Positions 26,199-35,102 of a stretch of 64,000 nucleotides of DNA are shown piece after piece. This DNA comes from Bacteroidota bacterium (lineage in GTDB: Bacteria > Bacteroidota > Bacteroidia > Chitinophagales > LD1), in the NCBI GenBank assembly GCA_947475165.1, contig CANJLD010000014.1, positions 1 to 64,000 of the forward strand, written 5' to 3'. The notes under the pieces were generated by a model. It saw nothing but the letters and a program-made list of their open reading frames with translations. It had not been told where the DNA came from and searched no databases. A program made the position numbers and the translations under genes. Positions within the stretch are counted from its first letter, which is position 1, and each line of letters opens with the position of its first letter.

Positions 26199-27557
26199 TT
26201 AAATAATTTCCAGATACCTCTTCAATTCCCAATCGGTTACCACCTTTGCAAATTGTTTCCATTCCCATTCGCGGGTTTGCGTAAAGTGTTGCACGAATTT
26301 TTCTCCGAATAATTCATTTGAAATTTTTGAATCGCGCATGGCAACTGTTGCATCGTGCAAATTTTTTGGGAAGCGTCCGTTGCTCTCATCGCGATAGCCA
26401 TTGCCGAGCGTTGCCGGTTGTTTCAGTTTCAGGTTTTTCTTTATTCCGTATAAGCCCGCAGCTAAACAAGCAGCCATTGCCAGATAAGGATTTGTATCAC
26501 TTCCAACAACACGCGTTTCTAAGCGCGATGATTTACTGCCACCGGGTAATGCGCGCAACGCAACTGTTCTGTTATCTACACTCCAGGTTACAGTGGTTGG
26601 TGCCCACGCACCTTCTACTAATCGCTTGTAAGAATTTATGGTTGGCGCAACCATCGGCAAAATATGTGGTAGACAATAAAGCTGACCGGCTAAATAACTC
26701 TTGAAGAGTTCGCTCATTTTGTTTTTGTCTTTCTCATCATGAAAAAGATTTTTCGTTGCTTTCTTATCCCACAAACTTTGGTGAACGTGTCCGCTGCAAC
26801 CGGGTAAGTTTTCGTTGAACTTTGCCATGAACGTAGCGATGATGCCATGCTTGTACGCAATTTCTTTTGCAGCAGTTTTAAAAAGCACTCCACGGTCGGC
26901 TGCTTCAAGCGGAGCGGAATATGTAATAGCTGCTTCGTAAACACCTGGACCGGTTTCGGTATGCAAACCTTCTAACGGCACATTAAAATTTTTCATACCA
27001 TCAAATAGCGCATTAAAAAAATCGTTGCGGTAAGTGCTGCGTAAAATAGAATAGCCAAACATGCCCGGAGTAAGCGGTTGCAGTTGGCTGAAATTTTTAT
27101 CGTGTAACGTTTGTGGTGTTTCTGCAAAGTTGAACCATTCAAACTCCTGCGACATAAATGGTGCAAACCCTGCTTTGTCTGCTTCGCCAATTACTTTCTT
27201 TAAAACCTGACGCGGACATACAGCAAGCGGTTGATTTTTATCATCTACAAATTCGCCAAGGAAAAAAGGAACATCGTTCTCCCACGGAATTTTTCGGAAC
27301 GTGCTTAAGTCAATAGTTGCTTTTGCATCAGGATAGCCGGTATGCCATCCAGTGTATTGTGCATTATCATACGCTAAGTCGTTCGCATCCCAACCAAATA
27401 CTACATCGCAGAAACCGAAATTAGAATCGGCCACCGAAAGAAATTTTTCGGCACTCATGTATTTGCCGCGAAGTATTCCATCAATATCTGTAACCGCAAC
27501 TTTTACTTTTTTCGAAGGATGATTTTTTACGTAGTCTAGAATTTGTTTGGTAGTCAT
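26199..27557 (-). CDS. Glutamine synthetase-like gamma-glutamylamine ligase
   Basis: A 452-residue member of the glutamine synthetase I fold that ATP-dependently joins glutamate to an amine. Catalytic-domain motifs are present: QEFEWF (the metal-binding Glu strand), GPGVYEAAITY, SGHVHQSLWD, and NSYKRLVEGAWAPTTVTWSVDNRT. In true glutamine synthetases the last loop reads closer to NSYKRLVPGxEAPxxxxWSxxNRS, so the ammonia/amine pocket differs here, as in PuuA, IpuC and GlnA3/GlnA4-type enzymes. Its operon partner, 24 bases upstream, is an ethanolamine-type permease. A role as gamma-glutamyl-ethanolamide synthetase is therefore more likely than ammonia assimilation, but that is inference. Confidence 0.88.
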   Translation of the reverse strand: MTTKQILDYVKNHPSKKVKVAVTDIDGILRGKYMSAEKFLSVADSNFGFCDVVFGWDANDLAYDNAQYTGWHTGYPDAKATIDLSTFRKIPWENDVPFFLGEFVDDKNQPLAVCPRQVLKKVIGEADKAGFAPFMSQEFEWFNFAETPQTLHDKNFSQLQPLTPGMFGYSILRSTYRNDFFNALFDGMKNFNVPLEGLHTETGPGVYEAAITYSAPLEAADRGVLFKTAAKEIAYKHGIIATFMAKFNENLPGCSGHVHQSLWDKKATKNLFHDEKDKNKMSELFKSYLAGQLYCLPHILPMVAPTINSYKRLVEGAWAPTTVTWSVDNRTVALRALPGGSKSSRLETRVVGSDTNPYLAMAACLAAGLYGIKKNLKLKQPATLGNGYRDESNGRFPKNLHDATVAMRDSKISNELFGEKFVQHFTQTREWEWKQFAKVVTDWELKRYLEII

Positions 27558-27581
27558 GTTACAAGAGATTTAGAAATAGAA

Positions 27582-28892
27582 TTATTTTTTGTCGGTTGAA
27601 TTAAATAAACGATACAGCACAAACGCAATTGCGATTACTGCGAAATAAATTATTGCCAGTTGAAAATTGTAATAAGTCATTGCTACCAATGCGACCGATG
27701 CTATAGTCAAGGCAATGAGCGGAAGCACTGGATAAAACGGAACATGAAAAGGGCGCGGCATATCGGGTTCTGTTTTGCGCAACTTCATAACTGAAAGGCT
27801 GGAAAAAATATAAAGACAAACAGCTCCGAAAACAGAAATGGTAATTATATCTTCTGATTTCCCAGTGAGCAGCGTAGCGATTCCCAAAACTAAATTCAAC
27901 ACAAGTGCCCAGTGGGGAGTTTGAAAACGCGGATGAATTCTTCCAAATATTTCAGGAAAGTGTTTTGTTCTTCCAAATTCATAAGTGGTTCTGCCCGCTG
28001 CTAAAAGCAACCCATTGAATGATGCGACAAAACCAAACAACCCGATAGTTACGAGCATATGATACATAGCACCGCTGTTACCCGTGATTTGCGCAAGTGC
28101 TGCCGGCAGAGGAGAATCTCCAATTTTCGCTTTACTTACATTTTCCCAACCGCCAACTCCCACCGCAGAAACAAGCGTGACGAAAGCAAGAATACCAAGA
28201 GTAATCATAGAATAGATAAATCCTTTAGTAATATTTTTTTGCGGGTTGATAGTTTCCTCCGCCACATTTGCCAAGCCTTCCATGCCAAGAAAAAACCAAA
28301 TGGCAAATGGAATGGCGGCAAAAATTCCTGACACACCGTGAGGAAGCGGATTGGTTTGAAGATTATGAACTTGTAAATGAGGAAGAGTGAGTGCCGCAAA
28401 TAAACTTAGTTCACAAACAGCAATAATGGTAACGATGAGTTCGAACGTGGCAGAAATTTTTACACCCAGAATATTGATAGCAGTAAATAGAAAGTAAGCA
28501 ATTACTGCAAACCAAATTATATCTACGCTTGGTAATAGTTTTTGAAAATACGAACCAATACCGATAGCAATAGCAGGCGGAGCAAAAACAAATTCAATCC
28601 ATTGAGCCATACCGGCAACAAAACCAATGTCTTTTCCAAATGCACGTGAAGTGTAGTCAAAAACACCTCCCGCTTTCGGAATTGCACAAGCCAACTCGGA
28701 ATACGAAAGCGAAAACGCGATATACATAATAAGTATAAAAAGAGTGGCAATTGCTAACCCGAGAGTGCCTCCTTTGTCTAAACCGGTATTCCAGCCGAAA
28801 TACATTCCAGAAATAACGTAGCCCACACCCAAGCCCCAAAGCATAATTGGCGTAAGCGTTTTTTGTAAATGTCCGTTGCTGTTTTGTTCCAT
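27582..28892 (-). CDS. APC-superfamily permease, ethanolamine permease-like
   Basis: A 436-residue transporter with about twelve membrane helices. The opening LWGLGVGYVISGMYFGWNTG followed by a Gly-rich segment, then YSELACAIPKAGGVFDYTSRAFG, WIEFVFAPPAIAIGIGSYF and NPQKNITKG, follows the pattern of the ethanolamine permease branch of the amino acid-polyamine-organocation superfamily (TC 2.A.3.5) rather than PuuP. It would import an amine by proton symport. It precedes the gamma-glutamylamine ligase on the same strand and is divergent from an aldehyde dehydrogenase across 83 bases, which supports one shared catabolic function. A minus-strand TATATTCG about ten bases ahead of the ATG resembles a -7 box. 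Confidence 0.85.
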   Translation of the reverse strand: MEQNSNGHLQKTLTPIMLWGLGVGYVISGMYFGWNTGLDKGGTLGLAIATLFILIMYIAFSLSYSELACAIPKAGGVFDYTSRAFGKDIGFVAGMAQWIEFVFAPPAIAIGIGSYFQKLLPSVDIIWFAVIAYFLFTAINILGVKISATFELIVTIIAVCELSLFAALTLPHLQVHNLQTNPLPHGVSGIFAAIPFAIWFFLGMEGLANVAEETINPQKNITKGFIYSMITLGILAFVTLVSAVGVGGWENVSKAKIGDSPLPAALAQITGNSGAMYHMLVTIGLFGFVASFNGLLLAAGRTTYEFGRTKHFPEIFGRIHPRFQTPHWALVLNLVLGIATLLTGKSEDIITISVFGAVCLYIFSSLSVMKLRKTEPDMPRPFHVPFYPVLPLIALTIASVALVAMTYYNFQLAIIYFAVIAIAFVLYRLFNSTDKK

Positions 28893-28975
28893 CGTTCGAA
28901 TATAATTTAACCGAGGATTAAACGTTTTATCAAGCAGAAATAATTTCTATTTTTAGCTTCCTTAAATTGAAAACT

Positions 28976-30424
28976 ATGGAAACAGCAACAGCCAATCTGG
29001 TAAAGGACATTCCAATTGCACCTAACACCAAGCTGGAAGAAGTTCTTAGAATATTTGATGCGCAGAAAAAAAATGCTCAAAACGTCAAGAACACTACGGT
29101 TTCTGAACGTTTGAAAAAAATCAAAAAGCTGCGTCAGGTAGTTTATGCTAACCGCGAAAAAATTCAACAAGCACTGTGGGCAGATTTTCATAAACCAGCT
29201 ACACAAGTTGACTTGACCGAAATAGTTCCAATTATCTCGGAAGCAAAGAATTTTGAAGCCAACCTATATGACTGGGCAGCTGATAGAGAAGTAGATACTC
29301 CGCTTCCGCTTTTCGGCACTTCGGCAAAAATTGTTTTAGAGCCAAAAGGCAATGCGCTGTTTCTTACACCTTGGAATTATCCTTTTCAGATTCCATTGAA
29401 GAATTTGATTTCGGCTGTAGCTGCCGGTTGTGTTTCTATTATTAAACCATCTGAATTTACTCCGCATACTTCACGAGTTATCAAAGAAGTAGTGGCAGAA
29501 ATTTTTCCGGAAAATGAAGTTGCTGTTGTAGAAGGCGACCATACCATTTCGCAGGAATTGCTGAAACTTAAATTCGACCATATACATTTTACCGGCAGCC
29601 CGCTACATGGAAAATCTGTAATGCGCGCAGCAGCAGATAATCTTACGAGTGTAACTCTTGAATTAGGCGGAAAATCTCCAGCTATTATTGATGACACTGC
29701 TGATTTGAAAGCAACTGCCAATAATTTCCTGTTCGGCAAGTTTGTGAATTCCGGTCAAACTTGTATTGCTATTGACTATGTATTAGTAGATGAGAAAAAG
29801 AAAGATGCTTTTGTTTCAGCATTGAAAGAAGCCATCGAAAAAGGGTTTGGGAAAAATCCGATTGAATCGAACGATGATTGCAGAATTGTAAATGCAAAAC
29901 ACTTTGGCAGAATAAAGAGATTGTTAGATGATGCTATAAGCAAGGGCGCGAAAATTGAAGCAGGCGGAAATACAGACGCATCGCAGAATTACATTTCGCC
30001 AACCATTCTCACCAACGTTACACCGGATATGCTTTTAATGGATGAAGAAATTTTCGGGCCAATTGTTCCGATTGTATCTTATAAAAACTTAGACGAAGCT
30101 ATCCGCATCATTAACACGAAAGAAAAACCGCTGGCACTTTACATTTACAGCAAGAGCAACAAAAACCAGCAATACATTATCAGTAATACGAGTGCCGGTG
30201 CTACTGCTATCAACGAAACCTTGTTGCATAATGCACACGCTAATTTGCCTTTTGGCGGAGTAAATAATTCCGGCATTGGTAAAAGCCACGGTCATTATGG
30301 TTTTAAAGAATTTGTAAACGAGCGACCGATATTGAAAGCATGGAATCCACCGAGCAATTTATTATTGCCTCCATACAAAAAATTCCATAAGACGTTAGCA
30401 GAGATAATGATGAAGTATTTGTAA
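28976..30424 (+). CDS. Aldehyde dehydrogenase (class-3-like, divergent from the permease)
   Basis: A 482-residue aldehyde dehydrogenase with SAWNYP-equivalent TPWNYPFQIPLKNLI, IKPSEFTPHTS, FTGSPLHGKSVM, the general base Glu in LELGGKSP and the catalytic Cys in NSGQTCIAIDY. PFGGVNNSGIGKSHGHYGF and a C-terminal basic/hydrophobic tail match class 3 (ALDH3-like) enzymes. ATG 28976 is preferred over TTG 28967. It is transcribed away from the permease-ligase pair, the classical arrangement of jointly regulated catabolic genes, and may share work with the aldehyde dehydrogenase at 4255. The substrate is not predictable from sequence. Confidence 0.87.
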   Translation: METATANLVKDIPIAPNTKLEEVLRIFDAQKKNAQNVKNTTVSERLKKIKKLRQVVYANREKIQQALWADFHKPATQVDLTEIVPIISEAKNFEANLYDWAADREVDTPLPLFGTSAKIVLEPKGNALFLTPWNYPFQIPLKNLISAVAAGCVSIIKPSEFTPHTSRVIKEVVAEIFPENEVAVVEGDHTISQELLKLKFDHIHFTGSPLHGKSVMRAAADNLTSVTLELGGKSPAIIDDTADLKATANNFLFGKFVNSGQTCIAIDYVLVDEKKKDAFVSALKEAIEKGFGKNPIESNDDCRIVNAKHFGRIKRLLDDAISKGAKIEAGGNTDASQNYISPTILTNVTPDMLLMDEEIFGPIVPIVSYKNLDEAIRIINTKEKPLALYIYSKSNKNQQYIISNTSAGATAINETLLHNAHANLPFGGVNNSGIGKSHGHYGFKEFVNERPILKAWNPPSNLLLPPYKKFHKTLAEIMMKYL

Positions 30425-30425
30425 A

Positions 30426-30452
30426 ACCCCTAAATCCCCTAAAGGGGACTTA
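30426..30452. repeat. Short dispersed repeat with CCCCTAAAGGGG core
   Basis: Directly after the stop codon lies a C-block/TAAA/C-block followed by TAAAGGGGACTTA. The core CCCCTAAAGGGG is palindromic. Elements of this wording recur in many Bacteroidota genomes; only this copy is seen in the window. It might form a weak terminator for the aldehyde dehydrogenase gene. Confidence 0.7.
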
Positions 30453-30468
30453 AATACAAAAAATAAAA

Positions 30469-30945
30469 ATGAAGAATAAAGTCCTGTTTCTATCACTTGT
30501 TGCTGTTGCACTTTTTGTTTCTGTAATAACCGGATGCACTAAAAAAGTAGAGAACGAACCGCTTGAACCTATTTCTATTGTTCTGCCCGATTCTTCTATC
30601 AGCTATTATTTCCCGAGCGATTCGGTACCGATGAATTTTAAGTTTACTACCGACAGGCCGATTAACTGGATTTTAGGAAAGTATGATATTGATTCATTCC
30701 AAACGGTTGGTTATACTGCCACTTATCCCGATACTTTATTCTTTGAAGATTTAACGGTGCTTAATCCGCGTGTTAACCGCTACGATTATTCTGTTACTTA
30801 TTTTGTTCCTGATACATTACGCCCGTTCGACCATATACGCTTTAAGGTTTCGTTCGAAGCAGGCTCTTCAACTTTTACAACAGGCCAGAATTATCCTGCA
30901 GGAAAAGTTGGAGCGAGCAAAGAGTTTAGAGTGGATGTGAGATAA
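30469..30945 (+). CDS. Predicted lipoprotein of unknown function
   Basis: A 158-residue lipoprotein: signal peptide MKNKVLFLSLVAVALFVSVI with lipobox ITGC at about residues 20-23, then TKKVENEPLEP. The mature part is rich in beta-strand and aromatic residues (YYFPSDSVPMNFKFTTDRPI, YDYSVTYFVPDTLRPF) with the style of an Ig-like or carbohydrate-binding fold, but no family is recognised. It lies alone, 44 bases after the aldehyde dehydrogenase, and ends before a palindromic terminator shared with purH. Confidence 0.75.
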   Translation: MKNKVLFLSLVAVALFVSVITGCTKKVENEPLEPISIVLPDSSISYYFPSDSVPMNFKFTTDRPINWILGKYDIDSFQTVGYTATYPDTLFFEDLTVLNPRVNRYDYSVTYFVPDTLRPFDHIRFKVSFEAGSSTFTTGQNYPAGKVGASKEFRVDVR

Positions 30946-30960
30946 AATCTGACAAAGACC

Positions 30961-31000
30961 AAAACAAAAAACCACTTCAATTGAAGTGGTTTTTTGTTTT
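30961..31000. terminator. Palindromic bidirectional terminator before purH
   Basis: A perfect 40-base palindrome centred at 30980/30981 (core ACCACTTCAATTGAAGTGGT) with flanking A- and T-runs on each side. It sits between the plus-strand lipoprotein gene and the convergent purH gene. Confidence 0.92.
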
Positions 31001-31014
31001 TAAGAGGATTGCTT

Positions 31015-32535
31015 TTAATGTTTGAAATGTCTTACACCGGTCATTACCATTGACTGATTGTTTTTGTTTGCTGCATCAATTGAATCTTGGTCTTTGATAC
31101 TGCCGCCCGGCTGAGCGATGGCGGTTATTCCTGCTTCGTATGAAATTTGAACGCAATCGGGGAAAGGGAAGAAGGCATCGCTGGCCATAACAGAGCCGGT
31201 TAAATCGAAACCGAATTCTTTGGCTTTGCGAACTGCATTTTGCAAAGCATCTACTCTTGATGTTTGTCCGCAGTTGCTGCCAATGAGTTGTTTGTTTTTT
31301 ACCAAAGCAATACCGTTGCTCTTTAAATGCTTAACTGCTATTACCGCAAATTCTAAATCGTCTATTTCCTTTTCAGTTGGTGCTTTAGCGGTAGCCACTT
31401 TGAATTCATTTTTGCCTTCTGCTTTTGTATCGGCATCCTGCTCTAAAACTCCATTCAATAAATTCTTGAAGATTTTTGTTGTAGGAACTTTCGCTTTCTG
31501 CTTAATCAATATTCTGTTCTTCTTGCTTTTTAAAACAGCCAATGCATCATCATCATAATCAGGTGCGGTGAGCACTTCGAAGAAAAGTGAATTCATTTCG
31601 TTGGCTGTTGCTAAATCTATTTTGCGGTTGGCAGCAATTACTCCTCCGAACGCAGAAGTAGTATCGCAGGCAAAAGCGGCTTTGTATGCCTCAGCAATAT
31701 TTTCTCTTGATGCCAAACCGCAACTGTTGGTGTGTTTGATAATGGCAATAGTCGGCTCACTAAATTCAGCAACAAGATTTATTGAAGCATCAACATCCAC
31801 TAAGTTGTTGTATGAAAGCTCCTTGCCGTTGAGGATTTCAAAAATCTCATCGAGGTTTCCGTAGAATACTCCGCGCTGATGAGGATTTTCGCCATAGCGA
31901 AGAACTTTTGCATTTAGTTCGCTCTTTTTGAAAACTTCGAATTTGAATTCGTTGTTGAAATAATTAAAGATGAGTGTATCGTAATGCGAAGAAGTCATGA
32001 AGGCTTTTGCGGCAAACTTCTTCCGGTCTTCTAAATTGCTTTCGCCATTTTTTGTTTGCAGTAATTCGAGCAATGATTCGTAGTCGTTGCGGGTAGAAAC
32101 GATAATAGTATCGTTAAAGTTTTTTGCGGCTGCACGGATTAGCGAAATTCCACCAATGTCAATCTTTTCAATAATATCTTCTTCGCTTCCTCCGCCTTTT
32201 ACGGTTTCTTCGAAAGGATAGAGGTCTACAATTACCAAATCGATTTCAGGAATTTCGTATTGCGCCATTTCTTTTTGGTCGCTTTCATTTTCTCTTCTTC
32301 CTAAAATACCTCCGAAAACTTTCGGGTGAAGCGTCTTTACTCTTCCGCCTAAAATAGAAGGATAAGAAGTAAGGTCTTCCACTGCCGTAACTTTTACGCC
32401 CAGCCCTTCAATAAAACTTTGTGTGCCACCGGTGCTGTAAATTTTTACACCGAGCTTAGCGAGCTCTTTTACAATGAGGTCGAGTTTGTCTTTATAATAA
32501 ACGGAGATGAGGGCTGACTTTATTTTTTTGCGCAT
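31015..32535 (-). CDS. purH: Bifunctional AICAR transformylase / IMP cyclohydrolase
   Basis: Catalyses the last two steps of de novo IMP synthesis. The 506-residue protein has the N-terminal MGS-like IMP cyclohydrolase domain (LISVYYKDKLDLIVKELAKL; STGGTQSFIE; LGGRVKTLHPKVFGGIL) to about residue 190. The AICARFT domain follows (LRYGENPHQRGVFYG; AIIKHTNSCGLA, with the Lys-His pair; SDAFFPFPDC; QPGGSIKDQDSIDAA) and ends near HFKH. Length is normal. It stands alone between a shared terminator and the LpxD-like gene 92 bases upstream. Confidence 0.97.
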   Translation of the reverse strand: MRKKIKSALISVYYKDKLDLIVKELAKLGVKIYSTGGTQSFIEGLGVKVTAVEDLTSYPSILGGRVKTLHPKVFGGILGRRENESDQKEMAQYEIPEIDLVIVDLYPFEETVKGGGSEEDIIEKIDIGGISLIRAAAKNFNDTIIVSTRNDYESLLELLQTKNGESNLEDRKKFAAKAFMTSSHYDTLIFNYFNNEFKFEVFKKSELNAKVLRYGENPHQRGVFYGNLDEIFEILNGKELSYNNLVDVDASINLVAEFSEPTIAIIKHTNSCGLASRENIAEAYKAAFACDTTSAFGGVIAANRKIDLATANEMNSLFFEVLTAPDYDDDALAVLKSKKNRILIKQKAKVPTTKIFKNLLNGVLEQDADTKAEGKNEFKVATAKAPTEKEIDDLEFAVIAVKHLKSNGIALVKNKQLIGSNCGQTSRVDALQNAVRKAKEFGFDLTGSVMASDAFFPFPDCVQISYEAGITAIAQPGGSIKDQDSIDAANKNNQSMVMTGVRHFKH

Positions 32536-32627
32536 AATAAGAGGAGAGTTTGTAATGCGCGCGAATGTATTTTCCTAATTCGGATTTAGGTTTCGTGATT
32601 TAGGTTTTTTAGTAACAGGTTTTCCAC

Positions 32628-33563
32628 CTATAAGTTTTTCAACTTCTCCCAAAGTTCCGGTAGCTTCTTAATCACCGCTACCTGTTTGGCAAAAGTGCGG
32701 GCTTCAACAGCAGGATAACCGATGTAAGTTTTTCCTCCTTCTAAATTATTAGGCACGGCAGAGGTTGCCATTACAATGGCATCGTCACCAATGGTGATGT
32801 TTTTGTTTACTGCCACTTTACCATAAAGCGTCACGCGGTTGCCGATTTTAGTGTTGCCTGCAATACCCACCTGCGCGGCAATAATGCAGTGCTCGCCAAT
32901 TTTTACATCGTGGCCAATGTGCACCTGGTCATCGAGCTTGGTGCCTTTGCCAATAATAGTGTCGCTGCTTACACCGGCATCGATAGTTGTGCCGGCTCCA
33001 ATTTCTACATCATCACAAATAACCACCCTGCCTGCGCTGTGCATTTTTTCGTAATGCGGTTTTATGCGCTTGTAATAAAACGCATCGCTGCCAATGGTAG
33101 TGTTGGCGTGTATAATCACGTTATCGCCAATTTGAGTGTAGGCGTAAATAGTTGCGTTAGGATGAATAACACAGTTGTTACCTATCGTAACTTCTTCGCC
33201 AATAAATGCATTGGGATAAACAAAAGTTCCTTCGCCAATTTTAGCGGTTGCGCCAATGCTGTTGGTGGTTCTTACTTCGGGTTTAAAGCGTTGTGCGAGA
33301 TAGTTATATGCCTCGAAAGGATTAGCATTATAGAACAACACTTTCCCTTCTACCGGTTCTATCTTCTTATTAATAATAATGAAAGAGGCTTTTGACTTGA
33401 GCGTGAAATCGTAATACTTCTCGTGGTCAACAAAGGTAATGTCGCCTTCTTCTACATTATGAATTTCGTTCAGCCCTTTAACCAAAGCATTTTCATCGCC
33501 TGTAATTTCGGAATTAGTCCACGCTGCTATTTGCTTGGCTGAGATTGGTTCTTTCAATTTCAT
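32628..33563 (-). CDS. lpxD: LpxD-family UDP-3-O-acylglucosamine N-acyltransferase
   Basis: A 311-residue left-handed beta-helix acyltransferase of lipid A synthesis. Residues 1-95 form the LpxD uridine-binding domain (GLNEIHNVEEGDITFVDHEKY; PFEAYNYLAQRFKP). Then follow about ten hexapeptide repeats ([LIV]GxxxxI, for example IGEEVTIGNNCVIHPNATIY), with the catalytic His in the region QVHIGHDVKIGEH, and a C-terminal helix. Some Bacteroidota carry more than one LpxD-like gene, so this may be an accessory copy. The ATG at 33561-33563 is chosen; the open frame upstream crosses a repeat and has no family similarity. Confidence 0.88.
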   Translation of the reverse strand: MKLKEPISAKQIAAWTNSEITGDENALVKGLNEIHNVEEGDITFVDHEKYYDFTLKSKASFIIINKKIEPVEGKVLFYNANPFEAYNYLAQRFKPEVRTTNSIGATAKIGEGTFVYPNAFIGEEVTIGNNCVIHPNATIYAYTQIGDNVIIHANTTIGSDAFYYKRIKPHYEKMHSAGRVVICDDVEIGAGTTIDAGVSSDTIIGKGTKLDDQVHIGHDVKIGEHCIIAAQVGIAGNTKIGNRVTLYGKVAVNKNITIGDDAIVMATSAVPNNLEGGKTYIGYPAVEARTFAKQVAVIKKLPELWEKLKNL

Positions 33564-33922
33564 GAGGTGAATATAAAAAACGACCATTGACGACTGACCA
33601 TTGACAATAAGAGCAAAAAGAAACCTCCCGAAAAAGATTAAAAATTGATTTGGGCTGTTAAATTTGAATAGCAGAGAGACACATGCAAAATAATTCAGCC
33701 CGACACTGCTGAAATTTATTTTAACCGGTTGAGATGATTTTACAATAGTTTTTAAAAAATTAGTTGATGCCTTCATCCATCAGCCTTTTGGTTTACACTT
33801 TTTCTTAAACATATTCTTACACTAAAAATTTTGTGGCGTTCTGTTGCCACATATTAAAAACAGAGGCGTTACCGAAAAGCCAAACGAGTAGGAATATTAA
33901 CCACCACTAAACCAAATTTTTT
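33564..33922. other. Non-coding stretch between lpxD and the TM2 operon
   Basis: Three hundred fifty-nine bases without a supported gene. It holds a pair of direct repeats (33582-33605), a T/A-rich middle, and a small hairpin TGTGGC/GCCACA (33832-33837 and 33846-33851) about 75 bases before the TM2 gene. It must contain divergent promoters for both flanking genes; no clean TAnnTTTG box was found. Confidence 0.6.
33582..33605. repeat. Direct repeat GACCATTGAC
   Basis: Two exact copies of GACCATTGAC at 33582-33591 and 33596-33605, separated by GACT, 19 bases upstream of the lpxD start. This 'GACCATTGAC' wording is a common dispersed intergenic repeat in Bacteroidota genomes. Confidence 0.8.
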
Positions 33923-34261
33923 ATGGATGCACAGAAAGTAGACATGTTTATTATGACCAATGGAAAGTTTTTCGAAAGCCACCAGATTGGTCAAATCAGA
34001 GAAAGGCTTTTAGTTTTAGATGAATCGAAGTGGCCAATGATTCAATCGTTGCCGCTTAAGGACCCTTCTACCAGTTTAATTGTTTCTATTCTGGGAGGAA
34101 GCATGGGCATTGACCGTTTTATTATTGGCGATACAGGTATTGGCGTAGGCAAATTGCTTACCTGTGGTGGCTTTGGTATCTGGACTATTATTGACTGGTT
34201 CATGATTCAAGGAGCTACGCGCGAAAAGAACATGCAGAAACTTCAACAGTTCTTATACTAA
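33923..34261 (+). CDS. TM2-domain membrane protein
   Basis: A 112-residue protein. A soluble N-terminal half (QIGQIRERLLVLDESKWPMIQSLPLKDPS) is followed by the TM2 domain: two membrane helices with the linker SILGGSMGIDRFIIGDTGIGVGKLLTCGGFGIWTIIDWF, which carries the hallmark G-x-x-G-x-D/H-R-F-Y/I and Gly-rich second helix. Function of bacterial TM2 proteins is unclear. It starts a four-gene run (gap 2, overlap 4, gap 3 bases) with DUF2752, DUF4870 and an M48 protease, so they are clearly co-transcribed. Confidence 0.87.
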   Translation: MDAQKVDMFIMTNGKFFESHQIGQIRERLLVLDESKWPMIQSLPLKDPSTSLIVSILGGSMGIDRFIIGDTGIGVGKLLTCGGFGIWTIIDWFMIQGATREKNMQKLQQFLY

Positions 34262-34263
34262 AA

Positions 34264-34671
34264 ATGACAAGCACCAGGAACAGGCTTTACCTGCTTTTAG
34301 CATTGGTCTGCACAGCAGGGTATATCTGGCTCTTTATCAATCTTCCGAATGCCGAAAGCAGTCCGGATGTTTGTATGATAAAGCATGTAACCGGTATACC
34401 CTGCCCATCCTGCGGCTCTACGCGTTCTATTACTTCGCTCTTGCATGGCGATGTAACCGGTTCGCTTTTCTGGAACCCGATGGGCATTTTGATTTTGCTC
34501 ATTATGCTTATTGCACCGGTATGGATAACCGGTGATGTATTATTAAAAAAACAAACCCTGTTTTCGTTTTATCAGCAATTTGAAAAAACATTGCAGCAAA
34601 GGCGCGTAGCCATACCAGCTATTGCTTTGGTGCTATTGAACTGGATATGGAATATTCACAAAGGACTATGA
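34264..34671 (+). CDS. DUF2752 membrane protein
   Basis: A 135-residue protein with three hydrophobic segments (residues 8-24, 57-82, 112-128) and the DUF2752 signature CMIKHVTGIPCPSCGSTRS near residues 37-55, a Cys-rich motif (C..C..CG.TR) facing the membrane boundary, followed by HGDVTGSLFWNP. The cysteine pattern suggests metal or redox binding, but no role is known. Two bases after the TM2 gene; its stop overlaps the next start (ATGA). Confidence 0.87.
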   Translation: MTSTRNRLYLLLALVCTAGYIWLFINLPNAESSPDVCMIKHVTGIPCPSCGSTRSITSLLHGDVTGSLFWNPMGILILLIMLIAPVWITGDVLLKKQTLFSFYQQFEKTLQQRRVAIPAIALVLLNWIWNIHKGL

Positions 34672-35099
34672 CAACACCCAACACTTTTGTTTACGAGCCC
34701 GGTGACCACGAAGCGGAGAAGGCTTCGAACAGTTACCTGATGTCGCTTATTGCGGTGGTGGCCGGTTTGCCGCTACCTATTATTAACCTGTTGGCCACGC
34801 TCATTTTTTATTTGGGCAACCGCAAGGGAACTTATTTTGTGCGCTGGCATTGCACACAGGCTTTGGTGTCGCAGCTCTCGCTGTTGTTCATTAACAGCAC
34901 CGGTTTCTGGTGGACTATCTCTATTATTTTTACAAGCGAGCAAATTACCAGCAGCTACATAGCGTATATGTTTACGGCCATTGTGTTTAACGTGGCAGAA
35001 TTTATTGCCACTATGTACACCGCTATACAAACCCGCAAGGGCATTCACGTAAAGTGGTGGATTTATGGCGACTTAACTGACCTCATCTGCAAACCATAA
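34668..35099 (+). CDS. DUF4870-type small membrane protein
   Basis: A 143-residue membrane protein with three or four helices (LMSLIAVVAGLPLPIINLLATLIFYL; ALVSQLSLLFINSTGFWWTISIIF; YIAYMFTAIVFNVAEFIATMYTAI). The element GTYFVRWHCTQAL resembles the DUF4870/Tic20-like 'vxxHxxqal' motif. ATG 34668 overlaps the preceding stop, and a longer in-frame start at 34647 would overlap the DUF2752 gene without need. Part of the TM2 operon; function unknown. Confidence 0.78.
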   Translation: MTTPNTFVYEPGDHEAEKASNSYLMSLIAVVAGLPLPIINLLATLIFYLGNRKGTYFVRWHCTQALVSQLSLLFINSTGFWWTISIIFTSEQITSSYIAYMFTAIVFNVAEFIATMYTAIQTRKGIHVKWWIYGDLTDLICKP

Positions 35100-35102
35100 T
35101 TT

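Noticed and set aside
33564..33776. N-terminal extension of the LpxD-like protein
   Set aside because: The extra 71 codons cross a GACCATTGAC direct repeat and are unlike the family; ATG at 33563 starts the known domain.
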